A stretch of DNA of 64,000 nucleotides from Chryseotalea sp. WA131a (GCA_025370075.1 CP073016.1:3100001-3164000), one strand, 5' to 3'; shown: positions 50,196 through 59,888, numbered from the stretch's first letter. A program made the numbers and translations. Notes: generated by a model not told the origin, from the sequence alone.

Positions 50196-50906
50196 TTAGG
50201 GATGAATGATCAATTGCCACCTAAAAGCCCACCGCCACCTAAGCGAATAGTTTTCGATACCCGCTTCTTTCAAAATAAATATCCATTCATTTTTGGTGAA
50301 GGCTCGCATTACCGACAAGGGGGCATCGAACTTGACCATGGCCGATTTTGAAAATAGTTGCGTTAACCATTTGATGGAGTAGTAAGCCAACGGGTGTCTG
50401 TGGATGTCATTCATAATAATCGCGTGTTTTGTTTTGGCACGTATTTGCTTTAGCAAGGCAACCAGCTCTTCGTTCGAGAAGTGATGTGTAAAAAGTGTGG
50501 CGAGCACAATATCAAACCGCTGCGATTTGAATGGTTCTTCAAAAACATTGTGTGCGAAGAATTGAATATTCTTGAAGCCTTTTGAATGATCTGTTGCAAA
50601 CTGAGTGATGTTTGGGTTGGCATCCACCCCAATCAACTCTACCTTTCGTTTTTGCTTCAAAGCGATTGCCGAAATGATTCGCAACATTTCGCCACTGCCA
50701 CAGCCCAAGTCTGCAATCGTAATCGCTTTATCTTTGGGAATTCCATTCCACACCAAGGCAAGTGCTTGAAGGGTTACGGCATTTCCGCCAAGCCAATGGT
50801 TAATAAAATCAAGTTCGCGCAATGTTTGATCCACGACCTCACCTTCACAAAGCAAATCATCCATGATTTCAACATCAGCAGAACGATTAGTAAAGGAGAT
50901 AGCCAT
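50196..50906 (-). CDS. Class I SAM-dependent methyltransferase
   Basis: A 236-residue cytoplasmic Rossmann-like methyltransferase. Motif I, TIADLGCGSGEMLR, lies near residue 63, followed by ELIGVDANPNI (acidic loop binding the ribose) and FDIVLATLFTHHF (motif IV). The N-terminal helices (EIMDDLLCEGEVVDQTLREL) resemble the small-molecule methyltransferases that travel with type III polyketide synthases in Bacteroidota, but no such synthase is nearby. Its substrate is unknown. It is divergent from the DDAH-like gene with a 74-nt shared upstream region. Confidence 0.82.
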   Translation of the reverse strand: MAISFTNRSADVEIMDDLLCEGEVVDQTLRELDFINHWLGGNAVTLQALALVWNGIPKDKAITIADLGCGSGEMLRIISAIALKQKRKVELIGVDANPNITQFATDHSKGFKNIQFFAHNVFEEPFKSQRFDIVLATLFTHHFSNEELVALLKQIRAKTKHAIIMNDIHRHPLAYYSIKWLTQLFSKSAMVKFDAPLSVMRAFTKNEWIFILKEAGIENYSLRWRWAFRWQLIIHP

Positions 50907-50980
50907 TGGTGCGAGAAAGGTTCTGTTAAAGGTAATGTCAAATAGTCATTCCGTGCATATATTGCAGCAAATCTTTCACT

Positions 50981-51856
50981 ATGCAAACGTGCCACTCAGA
51001 ATACGGGATCATCAAAACCATCTTTATAAAGAAAGCATTGGATGCATTTAGGGATCAAGAAAAAATTGATGCCGAGTGGAAAACGCTCAATTTTTTAAGC
51101 GCCCCCGATTTCAAAGTCGCCTTAACAGAATCGGCTGAATTTGAAAAACACATTCGCGACAACGGAGCAGAGGTAAAGTTTTTTCCATCAGAGGAAGTAC
51201 TCTCCTTAGATTCAATTTATTGTAGAGATGCCAGCATTGCCACCGATGCGGGGATGATTATTTGCAACATGGGTAAGCCCGCCCGCAGCGGTGAGCCATC
51301 GGCATGTGCAAAAGAATACGCAAAAAATGCCATCACGATTTTGGGCGAAATCAAATCGCCTGGCAAGGTGGAAGGTGGCGATGTGGCCTGGCTCGATACC
51401 CAAACATTAGCAGTAGGAAGAACGTATCGCACCAATGCCGAAGGCGTTCGCCAACTGCGCGAGATGCTGACGCCCATTGACGTTTCGGTATTAGAAGTTC
51501 AATTGCCCCACTACAAAGGGCCGGGCGATGTGTTTCACCTGATGTCTATTCTCAGTCCTGTGGATAAAGATTTGGCAGTGGTTTATTCCCCATTGATGCC
51601 GATTGTTTTTCGGGAAGAGTTGATCAATCGAGGATACCGTTTTGTAGAAGTACCCGAATCGGAATTTGACACCATGGGTTGCAATGTATTGGCACTAGCC
51701 CCACGCAAATGTTTAATGGTAAAAGGCAATCCAAAAACAAAAGAACAATTGCTAAGGGCAGGCTGCGAGGTGATTGAATACGATGGTCAGGAAATCAGTT
51801 ACAAAGGTGGTGGTGGGCCTACGTGCTTGACGCGACCCGTTTTTCGCGAAATTTGA
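50981..51856 (+). CDS. DDAH/arginine deiminase-family amidinohydrolase
   Basis: A 291-residue enzyme of the amidinotransferase (GME) superfamily, most like dimethylarginine dimethylaminohydrolase. The conserved SIYCRDASI block, the EGGDVAWLD block, the catalytic His in KGPGDVFHLMSIL and the catalytic Cys in GGGPTCLTRPVF are present. It should hydrolyse a guanidino or modified arginine substrate to citrulline or the like; the specificity is not readable. A terminator follows at 51912-51942. The frame starts at ATG 50981. Confidence 0.85.
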   Translation: MQTCHSEYGIIKTIFIKKALDAFRDQEKIDAEWKTLNFLSAPDFKVALTESAEFEKHIRDNGAEVKFFPSEEVLSLDSIYCRDASIATDAGMIICNMGKPARSGEPSACAKEYAKNAITILGEIKSPGKVEGGDVAWLDTQTLAVGRTYRTNAEGVRQLREMLTPIDVSVLEVQLPHYKGPGDVFHLMSILSPVDKDLAVVYSPLMPIVFREELINRGYRFVEVPESEFDTMGCNVLALAPRKCLMVKGNPKTKEQLLRAGCEVIEYDGQEISYKGGGGPTCLTRPVFREI

Positions 51857-51911
51857 ATTAAGGGATTCCCTAAATAGCATGATCTGGCTTCACAGGAGAT
51901 TTTGGAGAAAA

Positions 51912-51942
51912 AAAGAGCTCTTGAAAAATTCAAGGGCTCTTT
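51912..51942 (+). terminator. Intrinsic terminator between DDAH-like and dienelactone hydrolase genes
   Basis: AAAGAGCTCTTGAA (51912-51925) pairs with TTCAAGGGCTCTTT (51929-51942), one G-U pair, with a 3-nt loop. A residues precede it, so it can serve both convergent genes. Confidence 0.8.
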
Positions 51943-51975
51943 AACAAATACTTATCTGTAATTTTTTTTTAAAGA

Positions 51976-52818
51976 TTACTTCAGTCTTTTCTTGAAAAAC
52001 GCCAGCGTGTTTTTGTATGCATCGGCTGTAAATTCTTTGTTGTGCTTGGCATTGCTGGGATTGGCAAAGGCATGGTCGGCATCGTATGATTTAACGGTGA
52101 GCTTTTTGCCAGCTGCTTTCATATTGGCTTCAAATTTATCAGTTACTTCTTTGTTGATCCATTTATCTTGGGTGGGCCAAATGTTGAGCACGTCACAATT
52201 TAATCCTTTCAATTTTTCAACATCTTCTTCGGGCTGACCATAATAGATCACACACGCAGCGGCTTGCTTTGCAGCCAACAAACTTGCTTGCATCGATTGC
52301 CCTCCCCCAAAGCACCAGCCGATTGTGCCAATCTTGGCCTTTGCTCCTGCAAAAGAAATTGCTGCTTTTACAATTTCCGCACCACGCTCTTTTTTAAATT
52401 CTTGCATGTACTTACCAGCTGTTTGCGGATCGGTGGCCAACTTGCCATCGTACATGTCCAAGGCCAACACATTTACATTGCCCAAGTCGTTGTACAGATT
52501 TTCAGCCTCGCGTTTGATATGGTCGTTCAATCCCCACCATTCTTGAAAAACAAAAACCCAGTTGTTGGATTTCTTTTTTGATTCAATAAAGAATGCATTT
52601 GCTTCCACACCATCTGCTGCTTTTAGCTTAATCATTTTTCCACCGGCCTCACTTTCGTGCACATAAGCCAGCGGACTTGGGTGATCGCGATTGAATTTTT
52701 TGTTCGATGCAAATACCGCAAACTTATCGGTGGCATCGGTGTGGCAAATCGTTTCTTTTTGTGCAAATGAAATCGAACACAAGAGCACGAAAGCAACGAG
52801 AAGTTTAATTTTTTTCAT
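51976..52818 (-). CDS. Secreted dienelactone hydrolase family protein
   Basis: A 280-residue exported alpha/beta hydrolase with a signal peptide (LLVAFVLLCSISFAQ). The nucleophile Cys is in GTIGWCFGGGQS, the acid in IWPTQDKWIN and the His in SYDADHAFANP. VFVFQEWWGLND is the oxyanion strand region. It differs from the other family member at 31633 (no Ala-rich leader, classic signal peptide), so these are separate periplasmic and possibly cytoplasmic versions. Substrate unknown. Monocistronic. Confidence 0.87.
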   Translation of the reverse strand: MKKIKLLVAFVLLCSISFAQKETICHTDATDKFAVFASNKKFNRDHPSPLAYVHESEAGGKMIKLKAADGVEANAFFIESKKKSNNWVFVFQEWWGLNDHIKREAENLYNDLGNVNVLALDMYDGKLATDPQTAGKYMQEFKKERGAEIVKAAISFAGAKAKIGTIGWCFGGGQSMQASLLAAKQAAACVIYYGQPEEDVEKLKGLNCDVLNIWPTQDKWINKEVTDKFEANMKAAGKKLTVKSYDADHAFANPSNAKHNKEFTADAYKNTLAFFKKRLK

Positions 52819-52880
52819 GGTAATGGATTTTAGTTTTAGGTTAAATGCTTACAATTTTTTGTCGACTAAAAATGCAATAA

Positions 52881-53354
52881 TCAATCTTTCCACTGGCCCA
52901 ACAACACACGATCGTAGGTGATCAAATCGGTGTTAATGGGTTCATAGCCTCTCTCACGCAAAAGCACCGCCACTTGCCCACGATGATACGAACCGTGGTT
53001 GACCAAATGGATCATAATATCTTGCATGTTGTTTTCATAATAATCCCCCACATAGTTGTGGTACTTTAACACGCGATCGAACGAATGGTTTGATTCAATA
53101 AATTCGAGCCAGAGCTGGGCGGCCTCTTCCACCATGTTTTTTAGGTCGGCTACAGAGTAATTTCCATCCCAAAGCTTGTAATCGCTTTTGGGCAGACCCA
53201 TGAAACGGTTGTACCAAATAAAATTGGCAGCCACACAATGCGCAAAAATCGAAAGAATTTTTTCATCTGTTACCGCTTGTCTTTCCAAACAGCCGATTAC
53301 CCTTCGGTTAGCCCAAGCATTGTATTGATAGAGTTTTAATATGTAATGCTTCAT
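52881..53354 (-). CDS. DinB family protein
   Basis: A 157-residue four-helix metal-binding protein of the DinB/YfiT group. Metal-ligand His residues are in FAHCVAANFIWYNRF and IHLVNHGSYHRGQVAVLL, the HxxxH-type pattern of the family. Family members are metal-dependent hydrolases or thiol transferases. It ends up 5 nt from the VapC stop on the same strand, so it may be read through from the vapBC promoter, but no functional link is implied. Confidence 0.85.
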   Translation of the reverse strand: MKHYILKLYQYNAWANRRVIGCLERQAVTDEKILSIFAHCVAANFIWYNRFMGLPKSDYKLWDGNYSVADLKNMVEEAAQLWLEFIESNHSFDRVLKYHNYVGDYYENNMQDIMIHLVNHGSYHRGQVAVLLRERGYEPINTDLITYDRVLLGQWKD

Positions 53355-53358
53355 GAAA

Positions 53359-53736
53359 TTATATCTTCCAAGGATTAATAATTGTTAGACCGCTGACAGA
53401 ATCAAAATCGGTCTCGTTTCTTGTTATCAAAGTAAGGTTCTTAGTCTTGGCGGTTGCTGCAATAATCGCGTCTGGCAATTTAACCTTATGGATTTTTCGA
53501 ATGGCTATTGTTTCATCCACCATCTCATCCGTTAATGGAATAATGGTGGACGCTTCAATCAACTCGATCATTTGATTGTTTGGGTCAGCAAAACCTTGAA
53601 CCTCTATTTTATTGATTATTGAAATGATGGGATTGATATCTATAACCTTTGAAACAAATAAGGAGCCTGAAGAGGGAAGTTTTTTATTAGCAAAGTTGAT
53701 AATGCTATTAGTGTCAATCAGATAGTCCTGTTCCAT
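53359..53736 (-). CDS. vapC: VapC family PIN-domain toxin
   Basis: A 125-residue PIN-domain ribonuclease, expected to cleave tRNA or mRNA when free of its antitoxin. PIN acids are LIDTNSIINF (first Asp), EVQGF region Glu, LPDAIIAATA (third Asp) and ITRNETDFD. It overlaps the antitoxin gene by 19 nt (53718-53736), the coupling typical of type II toxin-antitoxin operons. All catalytic acids are present, so it is likely functional. Confidence 0.85.
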   Translation of the reverse strand: MEQDYLIDTNSIINFANKKLPSSGSLFVSKVIDINPIISIINKIEVQGFADPNNQMIELIEASTIIPLTDEMVDETIAIRKIHKVKLPDAIIAATAKTKNLTLITRNETDFDSVSGLTIINPWKI

Positions 53737-53933
53737 TCTCCCCTCATCTCGTTTAGTTCAATTCTCATTTTTTCAGCGTCATCGTCCGTGAGACTTCCAT
53801 ACAATCTTTCTGAAAGCTTCTTTGAACCATCTTTGGACTTGCTCTTTACAACATGAATAAGATTCAAAGCCTCTAAGTTTTCAATCAGTTTGAGTGCCTT
53901 CGGATCAAGTACATTTATCGTAAGTGTTTCCAT
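53718..53933 (-). CDS. vapB: VapB-like antitoxin
   Basis: A 71-residue protein encoded directly upstream of and overlapping the PIN toxin gene. The N-terminal strand and helices (TLTINVLDPKALKLIENLEA) and acidic helical C-terminal part (LTDDDAEKMRIELNEMR) suit DNA binding plus toxin neutralisation. It matches the Bacteroidota VapB-type in size and position rather than by a strongly recognisable domain. A -7 promoter element lies at 53950-53957. Confidence 0.75.
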   Translation of the reverse strand: METLTINVLDPKALKLIENLEALNLIHVVKSKSKDGSKKLSERLYGSLTDDDAEKMRIELNEMRGEWNRTI

Positions 53934-53949
53934 AGTCGTTTATACTCTA

Positions 53950-53957
53950 CAAAGATA
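53950..53957 (-). promoter_or_regulatory. -7 promoter element of vapBC
   Basis: The minus strand reads TATCTTTG (exact TAnnTTTG), ending 16 nt before ATG 53933. No antitoxin-binding palindrome stood out. Confidence 0.5.
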
Positions 53958-53998
53958 TACATTCAATTCTTATATTGCCTTCTTAAACCATTAATGAA

Positions 53999-55645
53999 AT
54001 GAGAGTGAGTAGTAAGGTTTCTTTAATTCTTTTGTTCAGCTTGGCGACAATACCGTTATTTTCACAACAAAAAACACCCACCGCTGATATTGAAACTTAC
54101 TATGATATAAGTTTTACTAAAGCCGAGCGGGATTCACTTTTCTCCAGCCTACAGGACTATCAAAAATCGTATCAAGCCATTCATCAATATAAATTGGACA
54201 ACCAAGTGCCCATGTCGTTGGTGTTTGATCCGATACCGGTTGGTTTCAAACCAAACCTAAATCAGAAGCCAATTGATTGGGGCTTGCCGAAAGAAGTTAA
54301 CGTGCCAGCCAACAAAGAGCAGTTGGCATTTTACCCCGTTTATAAATTGGCCGCGCTGATCCGAACCAAAAAAATTACTTCCACCGAGCTGACAAAACTT
54401 TATTTGAGTCGAATAAAAAAATATGCGGATACACTGCAATGCGCCATTTCTGTTTTGGAGGCCACTGCCTTGCAGCAAGCCAAGCAAGCTGACGATGAAA
54501 TTGCCAAAGGAAAATACCGTGGCCCATTACATGGCATTCCGTACGGGATCAAAGATTTGCTTACGGTAGAAGGAACGGAGACCACTTGGGGAGCTGCTCC
54601 CTACAAAGGTCAAGTCATTAGCGAGACAGCCACCGTAGTAAAAAAACTAGAACAAGCGGGTGCAGTACTTACCGTAAAACTAACCTTGGGTGCTTTGGCA
54701 ATGGGCGATATTTGGTACGGAGGTGTCACTAAAAATCCGTGGAATTTAAAAGAAGGTTCTAGTGGCTCTTCCGCAGGCTCTGCCTCTGCTACGGTGGCGG
54801 GTTTGATTGCTTTCGCGATTGGTACAGAAACACTCGGTTCAATTGTTTCGCCTTCTACACGCTGTGGCGCCACTGGCTTGCGCCCAACGTTTGGTGCGGT
54901 GAGCCGCCATGGCGCAATGGCACTGAGCCATAGCATGGATAAAATTGGACCGTTGTGCCGATCCGTTTTGGATTGTGCTTTGGTGTTTGATGCCATCCGT
55001 GGTGCAGATGACTTAGATCGGGCAACCCGAGCAGCCGCCTTCAACTTCGATGCGAAAACGAATATCAAAAAATTGAAAATAGGGTATTTTAAAAATTGGT
55101 TTGATGCCAAATATCCATCGCACGACAATGACCAGAAAGCATTGGACGTTTTGAAGAGCTTAGGTGCAGAACTAATTCCTATTGAATGGGATTCAAAAAT
55201 CCCGATCACTGCTGTGCGTTTGATGCTGACGGCAGAAGCGGCTGCTTCCTTTGATGAACTTACGCGCTCCAATCGGGATAGCTTGCTAACAGACCAACGT
55301 AAATGGGCGTGGCCAAATACCTTTCGCGCGGCACGGTTTATTCCCGCGGTGGAATACATCAACGCCTCACGGTTGCGCCAAGCACTCATTCAAGAGTTCT
55401 ATGAGAAGACAAAAAACTTTGATGTGATTGTTACGCCAAGTTTTGGCGGTTCGCAATTGCTCACGACCAATCTCACGGGCAATCCGTGCGTAGTGGTGCC
55501 AAATGGTTTTAATGACAAGGGCAGCCCCACCAGCATTTCATTTATCGGAAATTTGTTTGGCGAAGCTTCTTTACTATCATTGGCCCATGCGTTTCAACAA
55601 GCAACCGATTGGGAAGACAAAGTGCCTCCTCTTTTTAAAGATTAA
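53999..55645 (+). CDS. Secreted amidase (amidase signature family)
   Basis: A 548-residue exported enzyme with a signal peptide (SLILLFSLATIPLFSQ). The Ser-cisSer-Lys triad is readable: Lys near residue 185 in HGIPYGIKDLL, the cis-Ser in EGSSGSSAGSASA and the nucleophile Ser in GTETLGSIVSPSTRCG. It resembles GatA-like amidases but stands alone and is exported, so it is not the tRNA amidotransferase subunit. It hydrolyses an unknown amide, perhaps a peptide or drug amide. It is divergent from vapBC. The last 125 nt before the next gene contain nothing obvious. Confidence 0.88.
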   Translation: MRVSSKVSLILLFSLATIPLFSQQKTPTADIETYYDISFTKAERDSLFSSLQDYQKSYQAIHQYKLDNQVPMSLVFDPIPVGFKPNLNQKPIDWGLPKEVNVPANKEQLAFYPVYKLAALIRTKKITSTELTKLYLSRIKKYADTLQCAISVLEATALQQAKQADDEIAKGKYRGPLHGIPYGIKDLLTVEGTETTWGAAPYKGQVISETATVVKKLEQAGAVLTVKLTLGALAMGDIWYGGVTKNPWNLKEGSSGSSAGSASATVAGLIAFAIGTETLGSIVSPSTRCGATGLRPTFGAVSRHGAMALSHSMDKIGPLCRSVLDCALVFDAIRGADDLDRATRAAAFNFDAKTNIKKLKIGYFKNWFDAKYPSHDNDQKALDVLKSLGAELIPIEWDSKIPITAVRLMLTAEAAASFDELTRSNRDSLLTDQRKWAWPNTFRAARFIPAVEYINASRLRQALIQEFYEKTKNFDVIVTPSFGGSQLLTTNLTGNPCVVVPNGFNDKGSPTSISFIGNLFGEASLLSLAHAFQQATDWEDKVPPLFKD

Positions 55646-55770
55646 GTTGCTGGAAACCGTCAGGAAAATACGGCTGCCATCAAAAAACGTTTTGGGTCCT
55701 TTTTTCTTCTGTGAGTTTAGTTGACGTAGTCCCGCAAAAACGCCTGACTGTACTAAAGCATTCTGGCAGA

Positions 55771-56646
55771 TTACCGCTTCTGATAGATTTTTTCAAGCCA
55801 CGAAATGCTACCTGGTTTCGCCTGCCAAATGGGTCGTGCAAAGGTGGCATAGTAAACTGCTTCACTTTTTTCGCCCAGCGAATACGCGTCCGACAGTGGG
55901 GGCAATTCTTTGCGCGACATCAGTAGCATCGGTACATGTTTGTTGCTGGACCGAGCCTCCGCCAACAACGCGCGCGAAGTCTCGCTGTCTCCTTCCTTTA
56001 AAAAAGAATACAAGACCTTGTTAAACTGATAAAAGGCAGTGATATCATCTGGGTATTTTGTGGCCAGCTTTTCAAAATCATCCAGGCGATTGAGTTCGAG
56101 GCAATATAAACTGGCCTGGTCGCGCACGCCTTGGTTATCGTTTGGATTTAATTCCAACATATCAAAATATACATGAAGTGCAGCTTCTGCATGACCCAAC
56201 AAATACAGTGCATCGGCATAGCCTTGCATGCACCGCATGAAAGGTCGTGTTTCGTGTAAGCCCCAAAAGTGTCCTTTGTTTTCTTTAAAATATTTTTCGC
56301 CCAATTTCTTGCGCGCGGCTGTAAAACCGTTTCTAAACAACATCAACGACAGCATAGGGCTGCCCGCTACTCCGGCCAAGTATTCATATGCTTCTACACA
56401 ATCGGGGTCGAGCAGAAAAGCGTGAAAGATAAGCCGGTCAGCTTCCAGCACATCATCTACTTCGCTGGCCTCGTATACCAAGTCCTGTGCCTGCTCTTCT
56501 TTACTCAGTGCTTCTTTGTCAAATTCCGGAATGGTTTTGCCCGTCATTTCGCGGGCGAAGCGTTCATAATCTTCTTTTGTTTTTAAGTTGGCTGCCTCCA
56601 TCAGTCGGTGGAGGTCGAGCATCATCTTTTGGTGTTTTTTATCCAT
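55771..56646 (-). CDS. ST7/TPR-like helical repeat protein
   Basis: A 291-residue soluble all-helical protein with TPR-like repeats (VLEADRLIFHAFLLDPDCVE, YADALYLLGHAEAALHVYFD, RDQASLYCLELNRLDDFEKL). Blocks such as KENKGHFWGLHETRPFMRC resemble the ST7 (PF04184) family. Such proteins are scaffolds; partner unknown. It lies 23 nt downstream of the restriction-modification gene on the same strand and could be co-transcribed. I see no reason to call it a defence gene itself. Confidence 0.75.
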   Translation of the reverse strand: MDKKHQKMMLDLHRLMEAANLKTKEDYERFAREMTGKTIPEFDKEALSKEEQAQDLVYEASEVDDVLEADRLIFHAFLLDPDCVEAYEYLAGVAGSPMLSLMLFRNGFTAARKKLGEKYFKENKGHFWGLHETRPFMRCMQGYADALYLLGHAEAALHVYFDMLELNPNDNQGVRDQASLYCLELNRLDDFEKLATKYPDDITAFYQFNKVLYSFLKEGDSETSRALLAEARSSNKHVPMLLMSRKELPPLSDAYSLGEKSEAVYYATFARPIWQAKPGSISWLEKIYQKR

Positions 56647-56669
56647 GCTTTTTATTTCTTAATCGTTTG

Positions 56670-59600
56670 CTATCCCTTCTCTACAATCGCAATCTCTTCG
56701 GGCGTAAGCTCGTAGAGGGCGTACACCAGTTGGTCTATTTCTTTATCGGTTTTGTCAATCTCGTTTTGGGTGGTTTTGATTTTTTCCTTTTCGGTTTTGA
56801 AAAGCTCTAGCCACTCGCCCTGCTTTTTGGGTGGCAACTTGGCACCGCCTTTCTCTAGCTCGGCAATCACATCAATAAACTCAAGCGTGTGCCACTTTTT
56901 TAGTTTAGCCGTAGGCTCAAAAACAAAATTGGCGCGAAGCAGGTCAATGAATTTTTGTGATTGATCCGAGACGGATTTGTGGAGGGCAATCATTTTTTCG
57001 GCTCTGGCAACTATTGAATTCTGTTCTTTCTTGGAGACGGCCTTAATTGGGAGTTTAGCCAAGTGGATTGGCTTTACTTCATATTCATTGTAAACTTTAT
57101 TGAAATAAAAATCCATCAGTACAGAATTCAACAAAGCGTAAATAAATTTCAAACTATAGTCTTTATTCTCCAAAACCACATTCGAAAGACGATTAAGATT
57201 ATAAAAACCATCTGCATCAAAATAACAAACCAATTTGCGTTTCATTCCTCGTCTTGTCCTTTGAACAAGTATCTTTTCTTGTTCAAATATTTTTTCTGGT
57301 GGTAAAGAGCGACCCAATTCACCTTTGCTCTTTACAAACACAGGGTCATACATGATATAATCGCCAGGCCAATTAACGGAATAGCGACCAATATCTTTTC
57401 CGTTCAATACTTTGTGGTAGCGATTATCAATTTTTCTGCTTGATACTAACTCTTCTTTTATATAACCGGTATTTATTCCAACGGTGCAATAGCAAATCTT
57501 TCCTAGAACAATTGATTCATTGTTGATTTTATCAATAACTGTTTTGTTTTCCTTTGATAAGTAAATATTGAACTCCTCAAATTCTGTTATCGGAATAAGG
57601 TAATCGCTTTCTGGGTCTATTATTGAAAGATCACGATTTCTTTGTATTTTGATTCTAGTTCTTACATCACCTTTGATTTTACCTTTCCTAAATCTGAAGA
57701 TTACACTCTCCACCACCACATCCTCAAACACATGTAATCCCAAATCATAGACCTCTTGAATTTCAAATTCTTTTAAAATAATCTCCCTTAACTTTTTGTA
57801 AGTTGAGGCAGACAAAAATGTATTTGGAACGATAAAGCAACTTAATCCATTTGCGGATGAGAGATTGATTGATTTTTCAATAAAGAATTTGTATAAATCA
57901 AAATTTCCCTCGCACGATTTATAATTTTGTTTAAAAAAATCCTTTTCAGACTCCCTTATGGCATTTCGATAAGAGTAAGGCGGATTCCCTACCACCACAT
58001 CAAAGCCACCCGCTTGCATTATTTCCGCGAAAGCGTGGTTCCAGTCAAAGGCATCATCGCCCGCCACTTTGGGGTCATCTATCAAACTGTTGCCTTGCTT
58101 GATGTTGCCGCTCAGGTCGGCCAGCGTTTCTTTGCGGTTGGCGGTTTTCAGCCACAAGCTCAGTTTAGAAATTTCTACGCTTTCGGGATTGAGGTCTACG
58201 CCATAAATGTTGTTGGCCACAATGGCTTTTTTGATTTTCCATTCGTCTGTGCCGTTGTACACTTCCAGCGGCTCTGCCACGGCATGGTCGCGCAGTTGGT
58301 CTTTCCACGGGCGGGTGAGCTGGTTCCACTCTTTCATCAGCACGTCCCACTCCAGCCACAAAAAATCAAACACGGCATTGAGAAATGCACCCGAGCCGCA
58401 GGCGGGATCTACCACTTTCACCTTTTTCAGTTGCTCGCGGTAGCGCTCCAAAAAAGCAAGTGTGGCTTTTACTTTTTCGCTGGGCGCCACGGTGGCGTTT
58501 TCAATTTCTTCTGCCGATAAAACAGGGGCAGCATCCAGTTTAAGCTCTTGCAGAATTTCTTTTTTGCGGTCTTCCAGCCATCCGCCCACGGCTTCTTTCA
58601 CCATGTAGCGGGTAATGTACTCGGGCGTGTAAAAGATGCCATCTTTTTTTCGTTTGCCTGTGTTTGCTGCTTTTGCTTTCTCTTCGTCAAAAGTGGATTG
58701 AAACTCTTCAATATCTGAAATGGATTGCTCGAATATATGGCCAAGTATATTTACGTCTAGCTGGCTATCAAAATTGTAGGAAGAAACAAAGTGGATGATT
58801 TCGGTGAGTTGGCTATCGAGTACGTGTAGGTTATTGAGTTCTTCATCTTCTTTAAAAAGCCCGCCATTAAATTCGGGGATGTCGCGTTCGGCTTCGGCAA
58901 GTCCCTCGTTCATGGCGGTGAAAAAATATTTCATTTCCGTCCATATTGCTTCTTTCTTTTTGCGGAAGCTGCGCTTTACCGCCTGCTGCACGTCATTTAA
59001 AAAACGGTTGGCATCCAACAACTCGCGGTCGCGCACAAAGCAAATAAACAAGAGCCGATCCAGCAGTTTCTGCGTGAGGCCAAAGAGTTTTTTGGGTGCG
59101 ATTGTAGGATGCTGTTTACGCAGGTTGTTGAACAGTGCCAAGCGCAGCTGGTGGTAGCGGTTGTAAAATTCTTTTTCGATTACCTTTTGTTCGGCAACGC
59201 GTTCGTGAAAAATCAGGTCGACTTTAGAATCGCCCGCTTCTAAGAACAGTTGTTGATAGCTGAGCAAGAAAAAGAACCGTGCCAGTTGATCGGGTACTAG
59301 CAGTTCGGGTATTTGAAAACTTTCGTAGCGGCCAATGTCGGTGCGCGAGTAGAGCCGTATCTCGATCATGTTGGTCACAATTACCCACTCGCACCTGCCG
59401 GGCATGCGTGGCACATAGGCAAAAGCCTGATCTACCGGGCTGCCCGAAAAATCGGCACGGTTTTGTTTTTTATCAAGATTGTTGAGCGCTCCTTTTACTT
59501 CAATGACACAGCGCACATCATTTTTTTCCTTTTGATCGAAGAAGCCAAGAGCAGCATCAGGCTTTTTATTGTCACTGATCGATTTGAATTCTTTCTCTAA

Positions 59601-59834
59601 ATTCCATTCGGGTTCATGGCTCTCGTAAGAATAGCCCAATACTTGGCCGAAAAACTTGTCTAAAAATTCTCCTTTGATTTGTTCTTCTTTGCTTTTCTGC
59701 ACTTTGCCATTAGCAATCGCCTTCTGCCAGTTGCGAATGATCGTTTTCTTCTCTTCTAGTTGCAGAACTTTTTGAATGAAGGTGTTGAGTTGTTCTGGCT
59801 TAAGATCTTTAGGGGAAAATAGGTTGCTGGCCAT
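56670..59834 (-). CDS. Single-chain Eco57I-type (type IIG-like) restriction-modification enzyme
   Basis: A 1054-residue fusion of nuclease, methyltransferase and target recognition. An N-terminal PD-(D/E)xK nuclease has Pro-Asp at 92-93 (KKPDAALGF) and EVK at 112-114 (VIEVKGALNNL). A helical linker follows. The gamma-class N6-adenine methyltransferase has motif I DPACGSG at 476-482, GVDLNPESV at 545-553 and NPPY at 617-620. A C-terminal target-recognition domain (from about 780, IVLGKICYCTVGINTGY) is followed by a helical tail. Both catalytic centres look intact. No other restriction gene is adjacent, so it is self-contained; related enzymes include PglX-like and type IIL systems. Confidence 0.88.
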   Translation of the reverse strand: MASNLFSPKDLKPEQLNTFIQKVLQLEEKKTIIRNWQKAIANGKVQKSKEEQIKGEFLDKFFGQVLGYSYESHEPEWNLEKEFKSISDNKKPDAALGFFDQKEKNDVRCVIEVKGALNNLDKKQNRADFSGSPVDQAFAYVPRMPGRCEWVIVTNMIEIRLYSRTDIGRYESFQIPELLVPDQLARFFFLLSYQQLFLEAGDSKVDLIFHERVAEQKVIEKEFYNRYHQLRLALFNNLRKQHPTIAPKKLFGLTQKLLDRLLFICFVRDRELLDANRFLNDVQQAVKRSFRKKKEAIWTEMKYFFTAMNEGLAEAERDIPEFNGGLFKEDEELNNLHVLDSQLTEIIHFVSSYNFDSQLDVNILGHIFEQSISDIEEFQSTFDEEKAKAANTGKRKKDGIFYTPEYITRYMVKEAVGGWLEDRKKEILQELKLDAAPVLSAEEIENATVAPSEKVKATLAFLERYREQLKKVKVVDPACGSGAFLNAVFDFLWLEWDVLMKEWNQLTRPWKDQLRDHAVAEPLEVYNGTDEWKIKKAIVANNIYGVDLNPESVEISKLSLWLKTANRKETLADLSGNIKQGNSLIDDPKVAGDDAFDWNHAFAEIMQAGGFDVVVGNPPYSYRNAIRESEKDFFKQNYKSCEGNFDLYKFFIEKSINLSSANGLSCFIVPNTFLSASTYKKLREIILKEFEIQEVYDLGLHVFEDVVVESVIFRFRKGKIKGDVRTRIKIQRNRDLSIIDPESDYLIPITEFEEFNIYLSKENKTVIDKINNESIVLGKICYCTVGINTGYIKEELVSSRKIDNRYHKVLNGKDIGRYSVNWPGDYIMYDPVFVKSKGELGRSLPPEKIFEQEKILVQRTRRGMKRKLVCYFDADGFYNLNRLSNVVLENKDYSLKFIYALLNSVLMDFYFNKVYNEYEVKPIHLAKLPIKAVSKKEQNSIVARAEKMIALHKSVSDQSQKFIDLLRANFVFEPTAKLKKWHTLEFIDVIAELEKGGAKLPPKKQGEWLELFKTEKEKIKTTQNEIDKTDKEIDQLVYALYELTPEEIAIVEKG

Positions 59835-59888
59835 GTAGCTGCAAACTAAGAAATTTTTGGCGATGCTAGAAAAGAAAAAGATCCGTTT

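Noticed and set aside
55771..59834. A novel two-gene defence system from the ST7/TPR-like protein and the Eco57I-type enzyme
   Set aside because: The 23-nt spacing suggests co-transcription, but the TPR-like protein has no defence-associated motif and resembles housekeeping scaffold proteins.
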